From: CALNXN01 sp942490645
GTDB taxonomy: Bacteria; Pseudomonadota; Alphaproteobacteria; Rhodobacterales; Rhodobacteraceae
Assembly (NCBI GenBank): GCA_942490645.1
Contig: CALNXN010000006.1
Span: forward strand, 229,814-293,813
Direction of reading: 5' to 3'
Length of the DNA: 64,000 nt
Within the stretch, counting starts at the first letter, position 1; every line of letters begins with the position of its first letter. Below the pieces are notes generated by a model. The model saw only the letters and a program-made list of their open reading frames with translations, made no database searches and had not been told where the DNA came from. This document shows positions 1 to 6,838 of this stretch, piece after piece. A program made the translations under genes and the position numbers.

Positions 1-1011
1 CGGGTTGTCCGGGCTCATGTCCGGGTCATTTTCCACGGCCTGCTTGATGGTCCTGAATTGCGACCATGTCACGCCCGCCTTATCGAACATCGGGCCGATG
101 TCAGCCGAGTTGCGCGCGGCGAACCATGGGGTCAGAATAGCTGTGATCTCGTCGCGCAACTCCCAGCGCACGCCTTCATCCATCAGATCACGCCCTGTAC
201 GCGCCGCCAACGCGGTCACTTCAGCGGCGCAATCGGTTACCTTGACCAGACCCGCCCATTGACGCGCCGTCAGCCCAATCACCATCAACCGTTCGCCATC
301 CGCACAGACAAAATCCTGACCGTAGGCCCCATAAAGCGCATTTCCGGATTTTTGCCGCTCGGTCGTGTTCAGCGTCGCATCACCGATCATGCCCAAATGG
401 CCCAGCGTTGCCGCCGCCACATCCTTCAGCGACAATTCGACCTCTTGGCCAACGCCCTTGCGCAGCCTGTGCCGTTCTGCAGCCAGCAGCGAGGACACCA
501 CCAGATTGCCAGCAATCAAATCCCACGCGGGCAGCGCATTGGCGACCGGCCCGTCGTGGCCAACCGGGCCGGTGATATCCGGAATACCCAGCGCCGGGTT
601 GACCGTATAATCCACCTGTGGCCGCCCATGTCTGTCGCCCATTAGCGTCACCATGATCAGGTCTTCGCGAAACTGGCGCAGCGTGTCGTAATCCATCCAG
701 CCGCGCACCCGCAGGTTGGTCAGGAAAAGGCCCGCGTCCTCGCCGGGGGCGGTGATGATCCGTGTGACCAACTCCCGCCCTTGCGGCGATTTCATATCCA
801 CCGCGATCGAACGTTTGCCCTTGTTCAACCCGGCCCAAAACAGACTTTTGCCAGTGGGCGCCAAGGGCCAGCGGCCCGCGTCCAATCCGCCTTCGATCCG
901 GTCAAAGCGGATCACGTCCGCCCCCATCTGCGCCAGCGTCATGCCCGCCAATGGAACCGCTACAAACGCGGAACCCTCTACAACACGCATGCCTTTGAGA
1001 ATGCTCGTCAT
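1..1011 (-). CDS. mct: Mesaconyl-CoA C1-C4 CoA transferase (2-methylfumaryl-CoA isomerase), partial
   Basis: Class III CoA-transferase (CaiB/BaiF family) running off the left edge; 337 codons are visible of about 400 expected, so the C-terminus is missing. The N-terminus (MTSILKGMRVVEGSAFVAVP), the segment RSIAVDMKSPQGREL and the region around LPAWDLIAGN match the Chloroflexus Mct subgroup as I remember it better than generic CaiB proteins. WD in LPAWDL sits where the family has its catalytic Asp. Mct moves CoA within mesaconyl-CoA from the C1 to the C4 carboxyl without free intermediates. The start overlaps the stop of the upstream hydratase gene by four bases (ATGA), so the pair is probably translationally coupled. 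The assignment rests on recalled family similarity; a generic formyl-CoA-transferase-like enzyme is the alternative. Confidence 0.78.
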   Translation of the reverse strand, partial: MTSILKGMRVVEGSAFVAVPLAGMTLAQMGADVIRFDRIEGGLDAGRWPLAPTGKSLFWAGLNKGKRSIAVDMKSPQGRELVTRIITAPGEDAGLFLTNLRVRGWMDYDTLRQFREDLIMVTLMGDRHGRPQVDYTVNPALGIPDITGPVGHDGPVANALPAWDLIAGNLVVSSLLAAERHRLRKGVGQEVELSLKDVAAATLGHLGMIGDATLNTTERQKSGNALYGAYGQDFVCADGERLMVIGLTARQWAGLVKVTDCAAEVTALAARTGRDLMDEGVRWELRDEITAILTPWFAARNSADIGPMFDKAGVTWSQFRTIKQAVENDPDMSPDNP

Positions 1012-1859
1012 TGTATGCTTTCCTTCCATGTTGCAGTGGCTTGCAGCCCTTGATGGGCTTGGGTGGCGGTGCACAGTTTCAAGTCATGCGCCCCGTCGTG
1101 AATCGCGCACAATCGCATCGGTCCGGGGCAAAACATCGGATGTATTCCGCGAAAGGCGAACACATCCGGCGCGCGCCCGGCATGCCTGTGCGCCAGATCC
1201 ATCAGCATATTCGCCTGCATCGGGCCGTGCACGACAAGGCCCGGATAATGCTCCACCTGCTGTGTGTAATTCAGGTCGTAGTGAATGCGGTGCGCATTGA
1301 AGGTGATGGCGGAATACCGAAACAACAGCACCTCGGAAACATCGACCACCTCTTCAACGTCCAATGTCTGCGGCGGAGCCACCGGCTTAGGCGCGCGAAA
1401 CTGGTCCGGGATCGCCAAATAGACGATGTTCTGGGTCTCCGAGACGGCAACGCCCTCGGCACCGCTGATCTCATGTTCGAGCGTGACAAAAACCATCTGC
1501 CCGGCAGCGCCGGTCTTTTCCTCGATCGCGGCAATGCGGCTGGTTTTGGTCAGCGCCTCACCCACATGAAGCGGTGCGTGAAACGTCAATTTGCCCCCCG
1601 CCCACATCCGGCGATCAAGGTTCACAGGGGGCAAAAATCCGCCCAGTTTTGGGTGCCCGTCGCGGCCCAACTCTCGCATCTGAGCGGTCGGGGGAAACCC
1701 GTACCAATGCCACAGGGGCGGCATAGGCTGTCCTAATTGCGGCGCGTCGGACCCGGCTTGACCCAGCGTGGCATGGATCTGCTGCGCCATCTGCTCGGAC
1801 ACAATGCCGGCGATGGTTTCGGTGCGATCCACCCAAGCCGCAAAGTTCACCTTGTCCAT
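1008..1859 (-). CDS. meh: Mesaconyl-C4-CoA hydratase (MaoC/HTD2-type)
   Basis: 283-residue double hot-dog dehydratase. The N-terminal half carries the FAS1-like dehydratase part (PPLWHWYGFPP, GGKLTFHAPLHVGE) and the C-terminal half the MaoC-like hydratase signature with ITFNAHRIHYDLNYT and VHGPMQANML. It should hydrate mesaconyl-C4-CoA to (S)-citramalyl-CoA, the step after Mct. The start at 1859 is preferred over an upstream ATG at 1901 because GGGAGGGG lies just before it. The gene runs directly into mct with an ATGA overlap, and this neighbour is the main reason to prefer Meh over other MaoC-domain enzymes. Confidence 0.75.
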   Translation of the reverse strand: MDKVNFAAWVDRTETIAGIVSEQMAQQIHATLGQAGSDAPQLGQPMPPLWHWYGFPPTAQMRELGRDGHPKLGGFLPPVNLDRRMWAGGKLTFHAPLHVGEALTKTSRIAAIEEKTGAAGQMVFVTLEHEISGAEGVAVSETQNIVYLAIPDQFRAPKPVAPPQTLDVEEVVDVSEVLLFRYSAITFNAHRIHYDLNYTQQVEHYPGLVVHGPMQANMLMDLAHRHAGRAPDVFAFRGIHPMFCPGPMRLCAIHDGAHDLKLCTATQAHQGLQATATWKESIQ

Positions 1860-2030
1860 GACCCCTCCCAAGAATTCTACTTTAGGGTGACGGCATTTCA
1901 AAAAAAATCAAGCGTTTTTAATGGGTTAATAGAATACGACGGTATACAAAGCGCCGATGCTGCAGTTGCACCACAACCGGCCTTCATTGATTCCCTTTGA
2001 AGATTTCGCATTTTCTTCGCAACCGCAGCA

Positions 2031-2360
2031 TTACGAAAATTTTTCTGCCGCTGCGTGATCATGGACGCCCAACAGCATTTTACGCGGATCGCCGTGGCAT
2101 TTTCGGACGAGGTAGAGCAGGTAAGGCGCGAGGAACAAAATCCCCAAGGGTGGCGCCAAAACGCCCAAGACGATGCTGCCGCTGGAAAAGCCACCGCGCC
2201 ATGCCATCCAAAGACCCGAAAGCAGCAGATAGCAGGCAAAATCGACATTGAATTGCCCGTGCCAGGACAGGGCGACGATTTCACCAAAGAACGGCGTGAG
2301 CAAATTGAGGCCATCGTTTGCAATGGCTGTGATGGTCATGCCGACGATGATCAGCGTCAT
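2031..2360 (-). CDS. Small multi-pass membrane protein, unknown function
   Basis: 109 residues with about three hydrophobic segments (MTLIIVGMTITAIA; FACYLLLSGLWMAW; IVLGVLAPPLGILFLAPYLL) and a basic tail ending HDHAAAEKFS. It loosely recalls small DUF2834-type membrane proteins but I cannot assign it. The start is doubtful. In the same frame the codons before 2360 read VFRIILIG, which looks like protein. An ATG at 2391 preceded by GGAGAG at a good distance is one base out of frame with it. A one-base error near 2385 would restore a natural N-terminus. It lies between tuf and meh, on the same strand but beyond the tuf terminator. Confidence 0.5.
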   Translation of the reverse strand: MTLIIVGMTITAIANDGLNLLTPFFGEIVALSWHGQFNVDFACYLLLSGLWMAWRGGFSSGSIVLGVLAPPLGILFLAPYLLYLVRKCHGDPRKMLLGVHDHAAAEKFS

Positions 2361-2493
2361 GCCAATCAGAATAATGCGAAATACAGGTCATATGGCTCTC
2401 CGGCGAATGGGGGTCATTTCCGGCTCTTGGGTAGCGCCCGCAGGATCAGTGCCGCAATTACCTTGGAGGTAAGCAAATCCGTCCTTCCCACGC

Positions 2494-2522
2494 AAAAAAA
2501 GCCGCAGCATTTCTGCTGCGGC
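2494..2522 (-). terminator. Rho-independent terminator downstream of tuf
   Basis: Read on the minus strand, a perfect 9-bp stem (GCCGCAGCA with a GAAA loop) is followed by seven T residues (2494-2500). It lies about 110 bases after the tuf stop. A smaller hairpin with a GCAA loop (about 2610-2623) lies closer to the stop codon and lacks a T run. Confidence 0.85.
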
Positions 2523-2630
2523 CTTCTTTAACGTCTATTCTACCGTTGTGCTGCACCGGGGTCTCATCGTTGCCATGCAACGGTTGCCACCCGGCGTCCA
2601 CTCGGTGTTCGCCCTTGCGGGCGGACCCCG

Positions 2631-3806
2631 TTAGTCGGTGATCTTCGACACAACGCCCGCGCCAACGGTGCGGCCGCCTTCGCGGATCGCAAAGCGCAGG
2701 CCCTGCTCCATCGCGATCGGCGCGATCAGCTCAACCCCAAACGACACGTTGTCGCCCGGCATCACCATTTCCGTGCCCTCGGCCAGCTGAACCGTGCCCG
2801 TCACATCCGTCGTGCGGAAGTAGAACTGTGGGCGGTAGTTGGCAAAGAACGGCGTGTGACGGCCACCCTCTTCCTTGGTCAGAATGTAGGCTTCGGCCTC
2901 GAACTTCGTGTGCGGCGTCACGGAACCGGGCTTGCACAGCACCTGACCGCGCTCAACGCCTTCACGCTCAACACCGCGCAGCAAGGCGCCGATGTTGTCG
3001 CCCGCTTCACCACGGTCCAGCAGCTTGCGGAACATTTCAACGCCCGTGCAGGTCGTTTTCTTGGTGTCGCGGATGCCCACGATTTCGATCTCGTCGCCCA
3101 CGTTGATCACGCCACGCTCGACCCGACCGGTCACAACCGTACCACGACCAGAGATCGAGAACACGTCTTCCACAGGCATCAGGAACGGCTGATCCACGGC
3201 GCGCGCAGGCGTCGGGATGTACTCGTCCACGGCCGCCATCAGCTTGCGGATCGACTCTTCGCCGATCTCGGGATCACGCCCTTCCATCGCCGCCAGAGCG
3301 GAACCGGGGATCACGGGAATGTCGTCGCCGGGGTACTCGTAGGAGGACAGCAGCTCGCGGATCTCCATCTCCACCAGCTCCAGCAGCTCCTCGTCATCCA
3401 CCTGGTCGACCTTGTTCATGTACACAACCATGTGCGGAATGCCGACCTGGCGGCCCAGCAGAATGTGCTCGCGCGTCTGGGGCATCGGGCCGTCGGCCGC
3501 GTTCACAACCAGGATCGCGCCGTCCATCTGGGCGGCACCCGTGATCATGTTCTTGACGTAGTCCGCGTGACCGGGGCAATCCACGTGCGCGTAGTGACGG
3601 TTCTCCGTCTCATACTCAACGTGCGCCGTCGAGATCGTGATCCCACGCGCTTTCTCTTCAGGCGCGCCGTCAATCTGGTCATACGCCTTGAAGTCGCCAA
3701 AATACTTCGTAATCGCAGCCGTCAACGTCGTCTTGCCGTGGTCAACGTGACCAATCGTGCCAATGTTTACGTGCGGTTTATTCCGTTCAAACTTTGCCTT
3801 TGCCAT
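2631..3806 (-). CDS. tuf: Translation elongation factor EF-Tu
   Basis: 391 residues, the normal bacterial length, with GTPase motifs G1 (GHVDHGKT, about residues 19-26), DCPGHADY and NKVDQVDDEE, then the two beta-barrel domains that hold aminoacyl-tRNA. It delivers aminoacyl-tRNA to the ribosome as a GTP complex. The first residues MAKAKFERNKPHVNIGTIGH are the canonical start. It stands alone here, away from the ribosomal protein operons. Many alphaproteobacteria carry two tuf copies, so a second one may lie outside the window. Confidence 0.98.
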   Translation of the reverse strand: MAKAKFERNKPHVNIGTIGHVDHGKTTLTAAITKYFGDFKAYDQIDGAPEEKARGITISTAHVEYETENRHYAHVDCPGHADYVKNMITGAAQMDGAILVVNAADGPMPQTREHILLGRQVGIPHMVVYMNKVDQVDDEELLELVEMEIRELLSSYEYPGDDIPVIPGSALAAMEGRDPEIGEESIRKLMAAVDEYIPTPARAVDQPFLMPVEDVFSISGRGTVVTGRVERGVINVGDEIEIVGIRDTKKTTCTGVEMFRKLLDRGEAGDNIGALLRGVEREGVERGQVLCKPGSVTPHTKFEAEAYILTKEEGGRHTPFFANYRPQFYFRTTDVTGTVQLAEGTEMVMPGDNVSFGVELIAPIAMEQGLRFAIREGGRTVGAGVVSKITD

Positions 3807-3914
3807 TTTGGCGCCCTTCGCTTTATCGGGGTCATACGCGACCCGCTTGCCTTACATGGCGCGGCATGTATTGCGAACGCGACAGGAAATCAAGCGCGAG
3901 TGTGGGCTCGCAGC

Positions 3915-4520
3915 CTATTCCGTCTGGGTAAGGACGTCTTCGGCCTCCACCGCGACGGGTGTAGCAAGCTCTTCTGGGGACTGCGGTTGGAACCAGCCCG
4001 CTTCGGCGTTTTGCTTGACGAGAAACCGTTCGATGGCCTTGGATACGTTTTCGGCCAAGTTCACCAACTGCTCTTCGCGCGTCAGGGTATAGCCCGACCC
4101 GATCAAAGCACCGCTGCCAAAGCTTTCCAAAACGGTGATCTGCTCAGGCTTTTCATTCAGTTTCTTGCCTGCGGCATCATCCCAAACCGTCAGGCGCACG
4201 ATCATCGCCGACTTGGGCGCCAGCACCAGCGGTATGCCCGGAGTGGCCAGATTGTATCCCTCGACGCTGACACCGAAGTGATAAGTGCGCGGGCTTTCGT
4301 AGCGATCGAACCGATCCGCGATGGCTTGGGTCAACGCCTGCGTCAGTTCCTCCTCCGTCGCGGGGCGGCTGATGGCGAGCTTTTGCACCTTGGGTGCCAC
4401 AACGATGTTGTGACCGAGGCTGAAATCACCCAATGGCACCGGCGGGTCTTTGAGATCCGACGTGCTGGCGCAAGCCGCCAGCATCACACACACCATCAAA
4501 AACCCAACAATCCGCACCAT
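3915..4520 (-). CDS. Predicted outer-membrane or periplasmic lipoprotein
   Basis: 201 residues starting MVRIVGFLMVCVMLAAC: a hydrophobic signal peptide with lipobox LAAC and lipidated Cys17. The mature part is soluble, with a segment (ATEEELTQALTQAIADRF) reminiscent of lipoproteins that build a small alpha/beta domain, and ends in an acidic tail. The start at 4520 is chosen because it begins the signal peptide directly and GTAGGATC precedes it; the upstream extension to 4580 would bury the signal sequence. Function is not recognised. It is divergent from the P450 gene, with the shared promoter region between 4521 and 4657. Confidence 0.7.
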   Translation of the reverse strand: MVRIVGFLMVCVMLAACASTSDLKDPPVPLGDFSLGHNIVVAPKVQKLAISRPATEEELTQALTQAIADRFDRYESPRTYHFGVSVEGYNLATPGIPLVLAPKSAMIVRLTVWDDAAGKKLNEKPEQITVLESFGSGALIGSGYTLTREEQLVNLAENVSKAIERFLVKQNAEAGWFQPQSPEELATPVAVEAEDVLTQTE

Positions 4521-4657
4521 AGATCCTACCCCGTCAAACCGCAGTTCCTCTTGCCTAACGCAGCGCGCTTGGGCGCGCAATCGTTTGCGCCAATCTGGCC
4601 AATTGGTCGTGGGCGTTGCGGCGCCTATATTAAGCCTCAGCCCTAGAGGAGTTCACC

Positions 4658-6028
4658 ATGACGATTGCCATGCAGACCCAGACCACACCGTTACCGGTGC
4701 GTGTGCCCTTGGTGAATGAACCGTGGGGGTTGCTCAAAAGCCTGAACATGGCGCGTCAGAATGTGCTGCGGATCATCCCCGAGATTGCAACGACCCAACC
4801 CATGGTGTCGGGCAAGACCGGCAAACGCTGGCATATGGTGATGGACCCAAAGGCGATCCGGCAGATGCTGCTGGACCGTGTGGATGACTATCCCAAATCG
4901 GTGGTGACCAAGAACCTGCTGAAACCGGCCATCGGCGAGTCGCTCTTTATTGCCGAAGGGGCGCATTGGCGCTGGCAACGGCGCGCGGCGGCCCCGGTGT
5001 TTTCGCATCGCAACATGCTCAATCTGGCGCCCATCATGACGACCGCCGCTGAACGCGCAGCCCAGCGCATTGCCGATGCCGGACCGCGCGCCGTGGATAT
5101 GCTGGATGAGATGGTGACGACCACATTCGACGTGATCTCGGACGTCACCTTTTCGGGCGGCGATACATTTGACCGCGATGCGGTGCACCATGCAATTGAT
5201 CACTACATCGCAGAGGCGGGCAAAATCTCGCTCTTTGATATCCTCGGTGCGCCCGATTGGGTGCCACGACCCGGGCGCATCATGTCGGGCAAGGCGCTCA
5301 AGGAAATGAAATCCATGGCCGATCAGGCGATCGAGGCCCGTGCAGGCCGGGGTCACGAGGGCGTGCCTGATTTGCTCGATCTGTTGCTGGAGGGCGAAGA
5401 CCCCAAGACCAAACGTCAAATGAGCACGGCCGAACTGCGCGACAACTTGCTGACCTTTATCGTCGCGGGTCACGAGACAACGGCGCTGACGCTGGCGTGG
5501 TCGATGTATCTGGTGGCGTTTGACCAAGACGTGCAGGACCGCGCCCGCGCCGAGGCGCAATCGGTGTTGCAGGGCCGCGCGGCCACGGGGGCAGACGTCG
5601 AGAACCTGCCGTTCATTCGCCAGATCATCGACGAGGCGTTGCGCATGTACCCACCCGCTGGCGTGATCTCGCGCACCGCCATGAAGAACGACACGCTTTG
5701 CGAGCGAGAAATACGCCCCGGCGATACCGTCATGATCCCGATCTACGCGCTGGGGCGGCATCACATGTTGTGGGACGAGCCCGACGCCTTTCGCCCTGAC
5801 CGGTTTGCCGACCGCAAGGCGATCGACCGCTACGCATACCTGCCGTTTGGGGATGGGCCACGCATTTGCATCGGCGCATCGTTTGCCTTGCAAGAGGCGG
5901 TGATCATCCTCGCCACCCTGCTCAGCCGGTTCCGTTTCAAACCCGTGCCGGGGCGCAACCCGGAGCCCGTGATGATCCTGACTTTGCGCCCACAGGGCGG
6001 TGTGTGGCTGACGGCGGAGGCGGTTTAG
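4658..6028 (+). CDS. Cytochrome P450
   Basis: 456-residue soluble P450. The I-helix oxygen-binding motif AGHETT is at 270-275, the ExxR motif EALR at 326-329, and the heme-binding loop FGDGPRICIG at 397-406 supplies the thiolate ligand Cys404. Overall it is closer to the fatty-acid/alkane (CYP102- or CYP4-like) type than to the short CYP101 type. There is no N-terminal membrane anchor. AGAGGAG lies before the ATG at 4658, favouring it over the Met at codon 5. No ferredoxin or ferredoxin reductase lies nearby, and there is no fused reductase, so electrons must come from partners elsewhere. The substrate cannot be read from sequence. Confidence 0.93.
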   Translation: MTIAMQTQTTPLPVRVPLVNEPWGLLKSLNMARQNVLRIIPEIATTQPMVSGKTGKRWHMVMDPKAIRQMLLDRVDDYPKSVVTKNLLKPAIGESLFIAEGAHWRWQRRAAAPVFSHRNMLNLAPIMTTAAERAAQRIADAGPRAVDMLDEMVTTTFDVISDVTFSGGDTFDRDAVHHAIDHYIAEAGKISLFDILGAPDWVPRPGRIMSGKALKEMKSMADQAIEARAGRGHEGVPDLLDLLLEGEDPKTKRQMSTAELRDNLLTFIVAGHETTALTLAWSMYLVAFDQDVQDRARAEAQSVLQGRAATGADVENLPFIRQIIDEALRMYPPAGVISRTAMKNDTLCEREIRPGDTVMIPIYALGRHHMLWDEPDAFRPDRFADRKAIDRYAYLPFGDGPRICIGASFALQEAVIILATLLSRFRFKPVPGRNPEPVMILTLRPQGGVWLTAEAV

Positions 6029-6110
6029 GGGGTTGGTGATTTTCTGGCTGTGTTGCCGTTGACCAAAGGTCTGCTACCGTGACCCCCGACAAAATGAGAA
6101 GGGTGGTAAT

Positions 6111-6546
6111 ATGGTCGAAGGTCTCAGCCACATCACACTTGTTGTCAGCGATCTCGACAAAACAGAAGAAATGCTGACGACAGTCCTCGATGCGACGAAA
6201 ATCTATGACAGTGGCGACAAGACGTTCTCACTATCCAAGGAACGCTTTTTCGACATAGGGGGCATCTGGGTTGCGCACCATGGAAGGCGAACGACGTTGC
6301 TCACCAAACCGTGCAACCACATCGCTTTCCAAAATAGGCCCCTATGAGTCACGGCCGACGAAAGACTGACAGTCGGACGTATTCAATCGTTGGCGGGCAA
6401 AGCTGGATCGTATTCCGAAGATAGCCGCTCGCGCGTCAGGACGGCTGAGAGGCCAAGTCAATCTACTTTTACGACTACGACAATCACATGTTTGAGTTAC
6501 ACAGCGGCACTCTGGAAGAACGTTTGCACCGTTACGCCGAAACGTG
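6111..6546 (+). pseudogene. fosX: fosX-like VOC enzyme, disrupted
   Basis: The first 55 codons (MVEGLSHITLVVSDLDKTEE and IYDSGDKTFSLSKERFFDIG) and a last block at 6461-6546 (IYFYDYDNHMFELHSGTL then EERLHRYAET, stop) match the FosX/fosfomycin hydrolase branch of the vicinal-oxygen-chelate family. In between, PCNHIAF is recognisable, but the frame is lost near 6285-6330 and again before 6460, with a stop at 6345-6347. The metal ligands expected in this family (His near the start, NHIAF His, and a late Glu) are all still visible across frames. Intact FosX opens the epoxide of fosfomycin by hydration. Either a recent pseudogene or a gene damaged by several sequencing indels. Confidence 0.75.
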
Positions 6547-6838
6547 AAGCGGCGCGTTCACTGCGCCGCGATGCGGAGCGATTTGGTTCAAATCCGCCAT
6601 ATGCAACGACAGCGTTTCAATGCCATCTGCAAGCACAAGGCACCACCTGAACACCCCACCGTGCGGTGCTGAATTTTCCGTTTGGTTGGAGCTGCTCGAA
6701 CCTGCCGTCTCGCATGACGTCGATTCGTGAGCAAAAACATCTCTATAAATCAGTGCACTACAGCCGAACCAACCACACTCAACCCGCACCAGAGCGCGAA
6801 AAAACTTCACCCTTTCGCGTGCGAAAGACACCGCTCGG

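Noticed and set aside
2856..4646. A 596-codon open frame on the plus strand opposite tuf and the lipoprotein gene
   Set aside because: It is the complement of tuf, His/Arg-rich, and has no protein-like character; a codon-bias shadow.
6547..6838. Gap between the fosX remnant and parC
   Set aside because: No gene, repeat or terminator with a T run could be identified; small open frames there are shadows.
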